From assembly GCA_028564925.1 (NCBI GenBank), contig CM053028.1, positions 363,621,302 to 363,685,301 of the forward strand: 64,000 bases of DNA. Direction: 5' to 3'. Source of the stretch: Lithobates sylvaticus. Lineage: Eukaryota > Chordata > Amphibia > Anura > Ranidae. Below, piece by piece: positions 43,999 through 57,182 of the stretch. Below the pieces are notes generated by a model. The model did no database searches and was not told the origin of the DNA. It worked only from the letters and a program-made list of their open reading frames with translations. Position numbers and translations under genes: made by a program. Each line of letters begins with the position of its first letter. Positions within the stretch are counted from its first letter, which is position 1.

Positions 43999-46689
43999 GT
44001 AACTTGCCACTTGTTGGAATGATTTGTTTAAATACTGAATGTTTGTGAAATGTCTGTTTCTTTAAATATGCTGGTTTGGGCTGGAACCATCTGAACCTAC
44101 AAAGGAAAATCAAATATTAATACTGGAATGCGTTTTGTGTGGGCTTTGTTTTGTCTGCTGTGCATGCACCTGTTTGTTCAGCATTTGGGTTAGGATTTGA
44201 TCTAATTGTTGTTTTTATAAATGCATGGTGTTCCAATCTGTTCAGCAGAATGTATTAGTAAGATAAAGCCTTGCAATGCTCACTTGTTTTTTTGTCCACC
44301 ATGCGATCATCCTTTTAAAAACAAAAACCTTTTAATGTTTAGCATTGATTAAAAGCTTATAGCTATTGTTGTGCTTGTAAAAAGTTTAAAATATTTAAGT
44401 CATGGGTTCGCTTGTTGCCAATCATTTCAAGTGGGTTGCACTGTTATGTGTTTAGGCACCTTGGCAGTATGTGGTAAGCCTCATTTTGTTTATTATATGC
44501 GCTGTTTAGCCATTTAGAACTATGGCGCTCACAGTATGAGGGCAGATCTAATTTCAAGTTGGTATTGATCACAAACAAGGACCAGTTTTTAAGTGTAGGA
44601 TTTATTGATTAAATTGCCATTAATGGAATTATTAAAAATGTGTTTTTGTGCTTCCATTTTAATCTATAAGCAAAATGTTCTAAAATTGCATTGTAAATGT
44701 ATTTCCAAACATCTGACAAAAAAAGGCAACCTTGTATTTATTATATAACCAAATTAAATACACTGTTGATGCTCAGAGTTGTCCATCACCATTCCGACAG
44801 AATATTGTTTTTTGTGAATATACAGCTTTGTATTTCTTTATAGTGACTTTACCTTGAAAAGCGTTCATACACTATGCTTTGGCTACTTAGCGTAACACTT
44901 CCAATAAGTAACTTTCGCAGGCACAGTAGGTAGAGTCCTAATGACTTTTCTGTAAATATAATTTAATGCTGTATTTATACATATTCCTGAAATGCCTCAC
45001 CTAGTCAGTGGGACCCAAATACACTATTCACATAGAAATATTTAACCTGTTTACCTGCCATAATAATCATACTTGTGTTTTGTCACTTTTGTGATTTTAT
45101 ATAGTTGTATTTTCTTGCATACCTAGGAGGTTTACACCTACACCACTTTTCACTATTGCAGTTTACAGGTTCTCGTATCAACTGTCTGCTAATGAAAGCG
45201 CATCATTGCTGAGGGCCTTGCTTTGCTTTCCTCCTTCTGGAAGCTGCTTTAACACCTCCAGCTCCCAGTCAAGATAGGTTGAATTGTGCAAGGCAATTGA
45301 ATATTTGCTTACAATGCAAAGCTTCCTCCTGTCTGATTTCTGATGCGCAGAGAATTATGGAATTATCCATATAAATATTTAAGTCCGTTCTACCAGCATC
45401 CATCCACCATTGAATCAATTTTTAAATAAAGGTGTGTGTTCTTATGCTTGCATGTTTTATGTGCCCCCCCCCCCTCCTCTGTTTAAGGGGAAAGTGGGGT
45501 GAAGGGGCTTCATCTTTTTAGGTATTTGGAATTATTTTGGTTGGTACAATATTTGTATTTCCATTTGTACCAATTGTATGTTGTGCTATGGCTTGTAGTC
45601 ACGTTAAATGGTATTGCCATATAAACAAAGAAGCTTCAGAAGCTGACATTAGAGACGTGTGCCTTAATATTAATATAGAAAAGGGAAATGAAGTTGTAAT
45701 ACATTTTTAATGCTCTCCAAGCATTCCAGATAGTCAGTTTTAAAGGAGAAAATAATACTCTATTGTAATTGGACCAGCAGATTTCCGTGAATGAAAGGCC
45801 TTTGAACACATTGCAACTTTGTGCCAGTTTCGGTTACATTTATTTATTGATGGGAAGTAATGACAGTGGTTTTGTATTTATATTGTTCTGGTGCAACCAA
45901 ATGGCCCTCCTAAAAGAGCACAGTGATGGCAATTGATGTAAAGACTGACGATATGTAAACCTTTATTAATCATTCCCTCATAGCCTTGGAAAAACTTTAA
46001 GTTGGCCTTTCAGTAATTTTAGGGCTGTGTGAATGCATTATTGAAACCTAACAATATCCTGTAACTGTATTTTAAAATGGTACCTTTTTTATCAGTAACA
46101 AAGTTGGGATTTACATAATTGTTTTATCGCTGATCCAGCATCTGTCTAGGAAATAGATGCTGACCTGTTTTGTCGCTTGAAACTCCAATTGCTGGAGTCT
46201 TCAACTCTGATATTCTCTGCCGCAGTTTCACTGCTACTCCTGGCATTCTACAGAATATAACCTAAATGGAAAAATATATGGAAGAGAGAGACCCCCTTGA
46301 TGATTTCTACAGCTTGTGGGTGGAGTTGAGAACACATGAGGTGGGATTGCGCTTCTGAGGTTCCAAGGAGACAGAAAACTGGACTAATTGATTTGGATAA
46401 TGTATTTCTAACACATCTGTCCAGAAAATGTTGTTCAGGCGGCTCAAAACATCTAGTGCGCAAATGTGTTAATACTGCTGCTCTTGGACAGTGAACCTAA
46501 AGTCATTTTTTTGATGCTCGTGCATAGTTTTCCTCATGCCTATATTATAGCATGAATGATGATCAAATGCTGATGGGTTTATAATAGTAAAGCTTGAACC
46601 CTGTGACTGGTCCCTTGGGCAAGATCCGGCTTTGGCGCTACTAGGAAGTATGGAGGACGTTGTAGCCACTAGACCTCTAAAATTGTCTT
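43999..46689. other. Long repeat-poor intron-like stretch
   Basis: About 2.7 kb without any recognisable element, unusual for this window. AT-rich with plain complexity apart from a C run near 45468. It could hold regulatory sequence. The 71-codon frame at 46248-46463 is unsupported. Confidence 0.45.
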
Positions 46690-46990
46690 GATTCTATGCT
46701 TTATATTATGCTAGAAAATCCTCCTCAGATGGAAGCAACTTTCCCCACCAATGGTTAATATCTGGATATCTGCTTTAAATGTTGTCTTGCTATTATATAG
46801 ATTGACTTATGAGAGCAGGAATTGTCCAAAAAAATTCAAAAAGTTCTGGTCGCTATGGATTGATGCAATTGGTTTGACGTCTTGGGGACTTTCATAGACG
46901 GCCTATATATTTACTCCTTTGTATGCGCCCTCCCTTTTTCCCCATTCCCTCCTGTGTCTCCTCCCTTCCCCCTTTCTTTTTCTGCCCAGT
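46690..46990 (+). mobile_element. L1-like LINE fragment (ORF2 C-terminus)
   Basis: Spread over frames the + strand gives KIILRRWKQLSPP, then LYRLTYESRNCPKKFKKF and WSLWIDAIG. The same motif order (ARKI...WKQSSPP...LYKATYSGRGCPQKFEKVW) is seen in the L1 at 59.5-60.8 kb. There are no clear ends; 46991-47427 beyond it is unassigned. Confidence 0.55.
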
Positions 46991-47427
46991 GTAAAAGGTC
47001 TCGTCACAGATGTTGCCAAGGCATGATAAATCTCTGTTCATGCATGCCCCAGTCAAATGGATTTTTTTTTGCCAATTTGTGCTTCATCCTAAGCCTGGTG
47101 CACATTCAATTTTGTGATTTTAAAAACCCACATCTTCGGGACAGAAGAATGGAAGCTGCCACTGCTGTGCTGTCACCACAGTTTTACCACTGAACTGACA
47201 GAACTAGAAGTTTGTTAGGTGTCCTGTCATATGCATTTGCTTGAACCTATTTAATAATATGCTAAGCACTGACGGAACTAATTACAGCTTTGGAATGTGC
47301 ATCTTCAAAAACAAGTCGACATTAATGGCACCCATATTTTTAGTCTAAAGGCTTCTTTTCAGTTAATAAACTTTATTTTCTAACGCTTTAAAAAATACAT
47401 TGTTACAGTACCTGTATGTTATCCCTA

Positions 47428-47662
47428 AAGCCCCATACACAGGTAGAATTCCAAGACATTTGCTGGTACAAAAATTACCAGGCAACATTCTGCACGTGTG
47501 TATGTTGGACGTGCATGCTGGAAAACCAGCAGCTGATCGAAGTGTTGGGAGGGCGTCCCCCTGTCGGAACACAACAGCTCAGCAGGGGGAAATCGCTGGA
47601 CTAACCTCACATGGTTAGTACAGCGATTCCTGACCAGAGTAGTGTGTACCCGGCTTTAGCTT
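47428..47662. repeat. Small MITE with CCATACACAGG end
   Basis: TAAAGCCCCATACACAGGTA on the left against TAGTGTGTACCCGGCTTTAG on the right form an imperfect inverted repeat of about 20 bases. Confidence 0.5.
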
Positions 47663-47849
47663 TTTGAAGTAGGTAATCTGTGTTCGAAAATTACCTATTC
47701 TTTGTTCTGCAGAAAGAGCCTAATGTATGTTGCCGATTACAGCTTGGCTGAACTTTTGTTGTAGGCAGGAACAATACCTACATTTCTGACTGCATTCTAA
47801 TGTTCTTTGCAGCCTTTAAAAGCAACTCTGAGCACCTTTCTTGATGACC

Positions 47850-48780
47850 TTAAAGCGTAACTCCACTTTTGTTAGCAAAAAAAAAAAAAACATTCTCCTC
47901 CGGGTGATCTAGGTACAGTGCTTTGCAAAAGTATCCCCCCCCCCCCCCCCCGGCATTTTTCGTGTTTTGGTGCCTTACAACCTGGAATTAACATGGATTG
48001 TTTGAGGTTTTGCATCATTTAATTTACAGAACATGCCACAACTTTTGAAGATTTTTTTTTTTTTTTTATTGTGAAGCAAACAACAAATAGGACAAAATAA
48101 CAGAAAAAGTCAATGTGCATAACTATTCACCCCCTAAAGTCAATACTTTGTAGAGCCACCTTTTTCAGCTATCACAGCTCCAAGTCGCTCTATGAGCTTG
48201 CCACATCTTACCACTGGGATTTTTGCCCATTCCTCCTTGCAAAACTGCTCCAGCTCCTTCAAGTTAGATGGTTTATGCTTGTGAACAGCAATCTTTAAGT
48301 CTGACCACATGGCTTTTTATGGGCTTCATAACAAAGGGGGGTGAAAACATAGGAACATGCCAATTATCCGTTTATTTCTGAAAAATTGTTTTATGTATAT
48401 ATTTTTCTAATTTTACTTCAACTTAGACTATTGTGCTCTGATCCATCACATATATAATTCAGATTTAAAAAACATTGAAGGCTGTAATGTAACAAAATAG
48501 GTAAAAAGTCAAGGGGAGATATTTTTGCGATCAGCAGCTGGTGATGTCACCGGTGCATGCACTCTGAAGCAAGGGCATACCCGTGCCATTCCTTCAGAGC
48601 TGTGTGCCACGGCTGAGACATCAGATGGCCTGTAATCTGCAAACCCAGAAGGAAGATCGGGTTTAGATGCCAGCCTCTGCAGTGGTGACAGCACACTGCT
48701 GGAGGGCTTCGTTTCAACGCAAGGCTTTTTTGGTACCAAACCTCTGTAGCTCAGTTATGTAAAGGCACCACTTGGTCTAA
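47850..48780. repeat. TTAA-family MITE interrupted by a Tc1 copy
   Basis: It starts TTAAAGCGTAACTCCACTTT (47850). After the Tc1 insertion it resumes as GGTGATGTCACCGGTGCATG near 48539. The right end is not clear. Confidence 0.4.
47916..48530. mobile_element. Internally deleted Tc1-like element
   Basis: TA precedes CAGTGCTTTGCAAAAGTATC. The - strand C-terminal region survives as ACTTTGTAGAGCCACCTTT and CCACTGGGATTTTTGCCC text. Then the sequence jumps to the other flank (GGGCTTCATAACAAAGGGGG) and to AACAAAATAGGTAAAAAGTC. Most of the transposase is deleted. The right terminus is mutated. Confidence 0.75.
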
Positions 48781-49017
48781 TATTTGTGTGTTTTACCCAG
48801 TGGATGTCCAGTCGAATGCTGATGCAGCTTTTGGCCACAGGGTTCTTGCAGCGGCTGTCTAAGGTTTGGTCTTTTGACGTGTGTGGGCATGTTGGTACAG
48901 TTCTTTTTGTCTCATTGTTGCCCACACTTCCAATCCACTGCTTGGGGATGCCCCACGATGTATGAATATTCTACCTGTGTCCGGGATTGTACAATTAAGT
49001 TGAAAGGATTTCAGGCT

Positions 49018-49180
49018 TAACTGTAAATTCCATATCTTGGAGTACAGGGTACAGGCTGCCCTCCCTTCCATTTCTTGGTTTACGCTCCATTGCTTGCCTT
49101 CAAAACTGAGGACTGATGGAAGAGGGGTAGGGTTATAGGAGAGGTGCCTAGGGGGCTTGTTCTCTAAAGTTTTGCCACTG
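49018..49180. repeat. Second copy of the CCATATCTTGGAGTACAG repeat
   Basis: AACTGTAAATTCCATATCTTG and CAGGGTACAGGCTG, then CATTTCTTGGTT and CCATTGCTTGCC, follow the 41.0-kb copy in the same orientation, but the inverted partner end is missing. Confidence 0.45.
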
Positions 49181-49202
49181 TCCAGTCACCAGAAGGTACA
49201 TA

Positions 49203-50151
49203 CAGTGAGGGGGGGGGGGTGTGTATTTGATCCCCTTGCGTTTTTTTTTTATTTATTTTTTTGTTTTTTTTTTATGTTTGCCCACTGACATGATCAGTCT
49301 AAAATTTTCAATTGTTGGTTTATTTTAACAGTGAGACAGAACGAACAAAAATATCCAGAAAAACGCATTTCAAAAAAGTTATAAATTGATTTGCATTTTA
49401 ATGAGTGAAATAAGTATTTGATCCCCCATCAATCAGCACGATTTCTGGCTCCCAGGTGTCTTCTACACAGGTAACGAGCTCAGATTAGGAGCCCTCTCTT
49501 AAAGGGAGTGCTCCTAATCTCCAATTGTTACCTGTCCACAGAAGCAAATAATCGGATTCCAATCTCTCCACCATGGCCAAAACCAAAGAACTGTCCAAGG
49601 ATGTCAGGGACAAGATTGCAGATCTACACAAGGCTTGAATGGACTACAAGATCATTGCCAAGCAGCTTGGTGAGAGGGTGACAACAGATGGTGCGATTAT
49701 TTGCAAATGAAAGAAACTCAAAATAACTGTCAATCTCCCTCAGTCTGGGGCTCCATGCTCTCACCCGTGGAGTTTCAATGATCATGAGAACGGTGAGGAA
49801 TCGGCGCAGAACTACATGGGAGAATCTTGTCAATGATCTCAAGGCAGCTGGAATCATAGTCGCTAAGAAAAAAATTGGTAACGCATGACGCCATGAAGGA
49901 CTGAAATCCTGCAAGGTCCCACTCAAACCCGTTGGCCAGCTACAAGAAACCTCTGATTGCCAACAAGGGTTTTGCCACCAAGTACTAATTCATGTTTTGC
50001 AAAGGGGTCAATTACTTATTTCACTCATATAAAAAGGCAAATCAATTTATAACTTTTTTTAAATGCGTTTTTGTTGTTTTTGTCTCGCTGCTAAAATAAA
50101 CCTACCATTAAAATTATAGACTAATCATTTTTGTCATTGGGCAAACGTACC
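49203..50151 (+). mobile_element. Tc1-like element, internally deleted and 3'-truncated
   Basis: TA then CAGTGAGGGGGG starts it. An inner repeat AAGTATTTGATCCCCCATC lies near 49410. The transposase starts at 49573 with MAKTKELSKDVRDKIADLHK; the helix-turn-helix follows with interruptions (IIAKQLGERV). The centre with the first Asp is missing, and the copy ends at GGGCAAACGTAC without the outer terminus. Confidence 0.75.
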
Positions 50152-50747
50152 CAAGCTCACCACAAGCGTGGTGAGATTTGTCAGTTTTGCAGAGCATTTT
50201 GGGATTGCGGGTAGAATCACTGCGTGTCTGCTTAAGCAATCGCCTTGGTGTGAACGAATATAGGCAAATCGGTTTAATCGAGCAATGTACTATCAGTGTC
50301 TGTTCATCTAACAATTGCAATACAATATCACTACCTACTTGTAAGAAATCTGGTAAAAGCATATATTTATTTCCCCACTTCCTTTGGCACAGTAATGAAG
50401 CTTCCTTAAGTTCCCCAAATAGGGAATTGTCACAGAATTCCTTTGCTTTTCTCGTTCAGACAGCCAGGGTTTACTGTATGTTTACATTTGGCATCATGTG
50501 GTGTAAATTATAGACACATGCTCCGCTATGTGGAAATGCCGCAACAATTGCTGCTAATTAGTTTGCTGAGCCACTTGCATGGTTTTTGTTCCGGAACACA
50601 AGGGAAAGCACAGGATAACCCCACCAACTCTACCCTTTAGACGCAGAAGCACTGCACAAAAGTTTAAAAAGCTTTTATAAGAAAACATTAGAAACGTTTT
50701 TTTTTATAAAAATTTTAATATAGCCTAGCAGAGCTTATCACCGTTAT
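50152..50747. other. Unassigned sequence
   Basis: No repeat termini or exon signals seen. The overlapping open frames at 50178-50640 have no family resemblance. Confidence 0.35.
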
Positions 50748-51165
50748 TAGTGACACCTTTTAGGAGTCACTACCTGCCTGGAGTTTGCATGTTCTCCCTG
50801 TGCCTGCGTAAGTTTCCTCCGGGTACACCGGTTTCCTCCCACACTCCAAAGACATGCTGGTAGGTTAATTGGCTTCTGTCCAAATAATTGGCCCTAGTAT
50901 ATGAATGTGAGTTGGGGACCATGGATTGTGGGCTCCTTGAGGGTAGGAACCGGTGTGCGATGTATGTGTGGAGTGCTGCGTAAATTGACTGCGCTATATG
51001 GGTACCTTTTTTAAATAAAACTATTAATAATAGATGAGCATCTTCATGAGACACAAGGTATTGGGATAGGGACAATTGTAGACACGCACCCACACTCACT
51101 CAGGTTGAACTGGATGGAGTGGTGTCTTTATTCAACCTTACTAACTATGTAACTATGCTGTTAAA
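50748..51165. repeat. LINE/SINE-type 3' tail and adjacent dispersed repeat
   Basis: The block GGAGTTTGCATGTTCTCCCT, TTTCCTCCGGGTACACCGG, CACACTCCAAAGACATGCTG, CTCCTTGAGGGTAGG and GCGCTATATGGGTACC is the conserved tail of a common vertebrate retroposon (L2-like LINE or its SINEs). It is followed by AGGTTGAACTGGATGGAGTG, another frequent frog repeat. No RNA polymerase III boxes were identified. Confidence 0.5.
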
Positions 51166-52426
51166 CCCTTTGTAAGGAGTGTTTTGAAACCACATGGAAG
51201 ATGCTACAAGTGGGATTTTCTTCACTGCACCTTAAGTCCACTGATATCAGTGGGCACTAAGCCATAATTGCTGCATTTACCACTTCGTTGTCTTTGGTAG
51301 GGATGAGCCGAACACCCCCCCCGTTCGGCTCGCACCAGAACCCGCGAACGGACCTAAAGTCCGTGCGAGCTTTAGAACCCTATTAGTTATAATGGATGCG
51401 AACGTTCGAAATTAAAAGTGCTCATTTTAAAGGCTAATATGCATGTTAATGTCATAAAAAGTGTTTGGGGACCTGGGTCCTGCCCCAGGGGACATGTATC
51501 AATGCAAACATTTTTTTTAAAAATGGCCGTTTTTTCAGGAGCAGTGATTTTAATAATGCTTAAATTGAAACAATAAAAGTGTAATATTCCTTTAAATTTC
51601 GTACCTGGGGGGTGTCTATAGTATGCCTGTGAAGGGGCGCATGTTTCCCGTGTTTAGAACTGTCTCTGCGCAAAGTGTCATTTTTGAAAGTAAAAAAGCT
51701 ATTTAAAATCACTCGCGGCTAATGTTAATTCACGGCTCCCGTAACACAGAGAACAGTGATTCATTGAAACTCATTCATAAAAAAAAGTCATTGATAAAAA
51801 ATAAATAAAATGAAAAAAAAAAAGCGTAGGGGTCCCCCCAAATCAATAACCAGGCCCTTCAGGTCTGGGATGGATATTAAGGGGAACCCCAGCCAAAAAA
51901 AAAAAAAAATGGCGTAGGGTCCCCCTTAAAATCCATACCAGAGCCTTGAGGTCTGGTATGGATTTTAAGGGGAACCCTAGCCAAAAAAAAATGGCGTGGG
52001 GTCCCCCTCAAAATCCATACCAGACCCTTATCCGAGCACGCAACCTGGCAGGCCGCAGGAGAAGAGGGGGGGACGAGAGCGGCCCCCCCTCCCGCCTGAA
52101 CCGTACCAGGCCACATGCCCTCAACATTGGGAGGATGCTTTGGGGGTCTAAGACCCCCAAAGCACCTTGTCCCCATGTTGATGAGGACAAGGGCCTCTTC
52201 CCCACAACCGTGCCCGGTGGTTGTGGGGGTCTGCGGGCGGGGGGGCTTATCGGAATCTGGAAGCCCCCTTTAACAAGGGGACCCCCAGATCCCCCCCCCC
52301 CTGTGTGAAATGGTAAGGGGGTACAAAAGTACCCCTACCATTTCACCAAAAAAGTGGCAAAAATGGTAAAAATGACAGGAGACGGTCTTTGACAATTCCT
52401 TTATTAAAATCTTCTTTCTTCTTTCT

Positions 52427-52546
52427 TCATCCTTCGGTTTCTTCATCTTCTCCTTCCTTCATCTTCTTCCATCTTCTTCTTCCATTTTCTTCTTCCTCCG
52501 ATCCGCTTCTTCTTGCGCTGGTCTTCTCGTCCTTCTCGTCCGGCAT
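52427..52546 (-). other. Mirror 39-codon ORF in the left arm
   Basis: It has the same peptide as the right-arm ORF with one visible change (IRRW there, RRRW here) and the same stop and AATAAA layout. Equal reading in both arms may reflect selection, or simply arm homogenisation. Confidence 0.25.
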
Positions 52547-52852
52547 CTTCTTCCGTCTGCGTCGGTGTCTTCTTGGGCCGCTCCGCGCAATGGGAGGCTC
52601 CCGCTGTGTGAGGCTCCGCTCCATCTGACAGGTCTTTTAAAACGGAGGGCACCTGGTGACCCCGCCCCCCTCTGACGTCATGGGGAAAGCCATCATGGAA
52701 TTCCCCATGACGTCCCTGTGTGTCAGAGGGGGCGGGGTCACCAGGTGCCCTCCATTATAAAAGACCTGTCAGACGGAGCGGTGCCTCACACAGCGGGAGC
52801 CTCCCATTGCGCGGAGTGGCCCAAGAAGAGACAGAGACAACGACGGAAGAAG

Positions 52853-52972
52853 ATGCCGGACGAGAAGGACGAGAAGACCAGCGCAAGAAGAAGCGGATCG
52901 GAGGAAGAAGAAAATGGAATAAGAAGATGGAAGAAGATGAAGGAAGGAGAAGATGAAGAAACCGAAGGATGA
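52853..52972 (+). other. 39-codon charged ORF in the right arm
   Basis: MPDEKDEKTSARRSGSEEEE then a KKMKEGEDEETEG end, rich in K, R and E, with TGA 14 bases before AATAAA. It derives from GAA-rich sequence and may be a repeat artefact. The left arm carries almost the same peptide. Confidence 0.25.
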
Positions 52973-53538
52973 AGAAAGAAGATTTTAATAAAGGAATTGT
53001 CAAAGACTGTCTCCTGTCATTTTTACCATTTTTGCCACTTTTTTGGTGAAATGGTAGGGAAGTACCCCCTTACCATTTCACACAGGGGGGGGGGCGGCAT
53101 CTGGGGGTCCCCTTGTTAAAGGTGGCTTCCAGATTCTGATAAGCCCCCCGCCCGCAGACCCCCACAACCACCGGGCACGGTTGTGGGGAAGAGGCCTTGT
53201 CCTCATCAACATGGGGACAAGGTGCTTTGGGGGTCTTAGACCCCCAAAGCATCCTCCCAATGTTGAGGGCATATGGCCTGGTACGGTTCAGGCGGGAGGG
53301 GGGGCCGCTCTCGCCCCCCCTCTTTTCCTGCCGCCTGCCAGGTTGCGTGCTCGGGATAGGGTCTGGTATGGATTTTGAGGGGGACCCCACGCCATTTTTT
53401 TTTGGCTAGGGTTCCCCTTAAAATCCATACCAGACCTAAAGGGTCTGGTATGGATTTTGAGGGGGACCCTACGCCTTTTTTTTTTTTTTTGGCTGGGGTT
53501 CCCCTTAATATCCATCCCAGACCTGAAGGGCCTGGTTA

Positions 53539-53969
53539 GGCCCCTTTCACACTGGGGCGGTTTTCAGGCGGTACAGCGCTAAAAATAGCGCCTGTATACC
53601 GCCTGAAAAAACCGGCCCCATTCACTCCAGTGTGAAAGCCGGAGGGCTTTCACACTGGAGCGGTGCGCTAGCAGGACCGCAACAAAAGTCCTGCTAGCAG
53701 CATCTTTGGAGCGGGGAAGGAGCGGTGTGTTCACCGCTCCTATACCGCTCCTTCCCATTGAAATCAATGGGAAACCGCGGGGATACCGCCCGCAAACCGC
53801 CGCTGCAGCGGCGCTTTGCGGAGGTTTTTAACCCTTTTGCGGCCGCTAGCGGGGGTTAAAACCACCCCGCTAGCGGCCGCATACCGCGGGTAAAACGATG
53901 GTAAAGCAGCGCTAAATATAGCGCTGCTTTACCGTCGCCGCCCCGCACCGCCCCAGTGTGAAGCCAGCC
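53539..53969. mobile_element. Harbinger-like hairpin MITE in the foldback right arm
   Basis: GGCCCCTTTCACACTGGGGC and CGCCCCAGTGTGAAGCCAGCC are the ends, with TTA on each side (53536-53538, 53970-53972). The centre keeps CGGTAAAGCAGCGCTAAATA and its mirror. It is a sister of the 21.2 and 38.7-kb copies. Confidence 0.75.
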
Positions 53970-54013
53970 TTATTGAATTTGGGGGGACACCTGCGCTTTT
54001 TTTTGTTTTTTTA

Positions 54014-55007
54014 TTAACCACTTCAGCCCCGGACCAATTGGCAGCCAAAGGACCAGGCCCCTTTTTGCGATTCGGCACTGCGTCGTTTTAACTGACAATT
54101 GCGCGGTCGTGCGACGTGGCTCCCAAACAAAATTGGCGTCCTTTTTTTCCACAAATAGAGCTTTCTTTTGGTGGTATTTGATCGCCCCTGCGGTTTTTAT
54201 TTTTTTTTGCGCTATAAACAAAAATAGAGCGACAATTTTGAAAAAAATGCAATATTTTTTACTTTTTGCTATAATAAATATCCCCAAAAAATATATAAAA
54301 AAACATTTTTTTTCCTCAGTTTCGGCCGATACGTATTCTTCTACATATATTTTTGGTAAAAAAAATCGCAATTAGCGATTATTGATTGGTTTGCGCAAAA
54401 GTTATAGCGTTTACAAAATAGGGGATAGTTTTATAGCATTTTTATTAATATTTTTTTTTTTACTAGTAATGGCGGCGATCAGCGATTTTTATTGTGACTG
54501 CGACATTATGGCGGACACATCGGACATTTTTGACACATTTTTGGGACATTTGTCATTTATATAGAATTCAGTGCTATTTAAATAGCACTGATTCCTATGT
54601 AAATGACAGTTGTAGTGAAGGGGTTAACCACTAGGGGGCGGGGATGAGTCAGTGTGACGTGTTGTGTTTATTTTACTGTAGGGGGGGCGTGGCTGTACGC
54701 GTGACGCCATTGATCGGCGTTCCCGATGACAGGGAACCGCCGATCACTGACAGTCAGTGTAGGAAGCGCGGGGAGAGGTTTGTTTACACAAACCTCTTTC
54801 CGTTCTTCAGCTCCGTAACCCGATTGCGGGACACCAGCGGCGATCGGGTCCGCTGGTCCCGCGGCTGTGGTCACGGAGCTCCCGACCGGGTCACGAGCGC
54901 GCGACCCACAGACAGGCACATGCACGATCACGTACAGGTACGTGATTCTGCCTGCCCGTGCCATTTTGCCGACGTATATCGTCGTTAGGCGGTCGGGAAG
55001 CAGTTAA
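54014..55007. mobile_element. Non-autonomous derivative of the 7.4-kb piggyBac element
   Basis: TTAA lies at 54014-54017 and 55004-55007. The left end TTAACCACTTCAGCCCCGGA and the right end GGCGGTCGGGAAGCAGTTAA match the two ends of the transposase-bearing element in the same orientation. It also keeps the TACGTG subterminal palindrome. The interior has no transposase; it looks like an internal deletion product mobilised in trans. Confidence 0.85.
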
Positions 55008-55261
55008 TGAATGACAGTTCTCTGTGTTACAGGAGCCATCAATTCATTAGCTGGAGTGATTTTAAATAGAACTTTCCCTGCAAAAAAGTGTCATTTTTGC
55101 AGGAAAAAAAGCTAAGCACAGGAAACCTGCCCCCCTTCACAGGCCACCTATAGACACCCCCCAGATGTGATACTGCAATGCTGTACTAACAGCACGCGCA
55201 CACACAAATCCCCAGAAATAGAGCACATATTGTCAGCAGCACGCTGACACTGACTGAAACA

Positions 55262-55296
55262 TAATATGCGAGGCCGCCGGCGCGGCGGCCTCTTAT
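55262..55296. repeat. GC-rich perfect hairpin
   Basis: GAGGCCGCCG and CGGCGGCCTC flank a 3-base loop at about 55270-55292. It lies just outside the foldback right arm. Confidence 0.7.
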
Positions 55297-55359
55297 ACCG
55301 TGGGGCGTGTACTAAAGCCCCTGAGCTATAATTGGCTACAGGCATCCTGTAAATACCTT

Positions 55360-56462
<1,103 letters not shown>

Positions 56463-57182
56463 TTAACCAGTTACCACCCATGCTATAGTCAAAAGACAGC
56501 TACAGCGTGGGCTTAAAAATGCCGGGAGGGCGTCCATGGACATGCTGACGCTGCCCACGTGCCTGGGCATGCTCTGTGATTGCCGAATCCTTCGGACTCA
56601 GCTAATCACAGATTGAGGTTGAAAGCCAATCGCAGCGGCCGTTTACCACGTGATAAGCTGTCAGCCATTGACAGCCGCTCACCTTATGTAATCAGAAACC
56701 AGTTATCTGCTTTTTTTTCCCCTCATGCTGATGGCATGAGGAGAAAGAATAAAGCCGATAACTGGCTTCTGTAAAAGGGACATCAGTCCCAGAATTTACC
56801 ACCAGTGCTGCTAATCAATGCCCATCAGTACTGCTAATCTGTGCCCATCAGTGTCACCTATCAGTGCCTCCTGATTCATTCCCATCAGTGCAGCCTCATC
56901 AGCACACATCAATGAAGGAGAAAAATTATGGGTTTGCATCATTTTATAACGAATGAATAAAAATGTTTGTTTTATTTTCTCAATTTTCAGTCTTTTTTTT
57001 TTTGTTTAGCAAAAAAATAAACACCAGTGGTGATTAAATACCACCAAAAGAAAGCTCTATTTGTGTGAAAAAAATATTTCATATGGGTACAGTGACTGCG
57101 CAATTGTCATTCAAAGTGTGACAGCGCTGAAAGCTGAAAATTTGGCCTGGGCAGGAAGGTGGTAAAAGTGCCCAGTAGTTTG
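56463..57182. mobile_element. piggyBac-like MITE, empty-site relative of the 31-34 kb element
   Basis: The left end is TTAACCAGTTACCACCCATG. The right end is GTGCCCAGTAGTTTG, a mutated CAAGTGGTTAA. The right half (GATTAAATACCACCAAAAG, AAAGCTGAAAATTTGGCC) matches 34570-34720, uninterrupted at the TTAA used by the nested 33671-34575 copy. It contains a CCCATCAGTGC-type repeat (56815-56900). Confidence 0.65.

Larger units (their letters stand above)
52400..52992. promoter_or_regulatory. Mirror-symmetric promoter-like core of the foldback element
   Basis: About the centre near 52694 lie, on each side, TGACGTCA/TGACGTC (52673-52680, 52708-52714), GC boxes (CCCCGCCCC near 52662, GGGGGCGGGG at 52728-52737), and a TATA-like box (TATAAAAG at 52756-52763 on +, TTTTAAAAG mirrored near 52634). 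AATAAA lies at 52987-52992, mirrored as TTTATT at 52400-52405. The order reads like a two-way promoter with a short transcript on each side. This is inference from motifs only. Confidence 0.4.
51300..55195. mobile_element. Large foldback element with two later insertions
   Basis: The left arm (about 51590-52693) and right arm (52694-55195, minus insertions) are inverted copies more than 1.1 kb long. Examples are GGGGGTGTCTATAGTATGCCTG against the reversed GGCCACCTATAGACACCCC, and CCATACCAGACCCTTATCC against its mirror at 53358. The right arm is interrupted by a hairpin MITE and a piggyBac derivative. The left outer part, TGAGCCGAACACCCCCCCC (51304), has an inner GTTCGGCTCG repeat. No transposase is present. 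Confidence 0.8.

Noticed and set aside
46882-47193. 103-codon ORF with a proline/phenylalanine-rich start
   Set aside because: Overlaps the 3' side of an L1 scrap and a C/T-rich tract; no gene support.
50770-51099. 109-codon minus-strand ORF
   Set aside because: Antisense to a common LINE/SINE tail that occurs widely in vertebrates.
52008-53409. Related ORFs with PPKHLVPMLMRTR in both foldback elements
   Set aside because: Pure arm homology; the frame is open on both strands because of GC-rich repeats, and no promoter or splice signal supports it.
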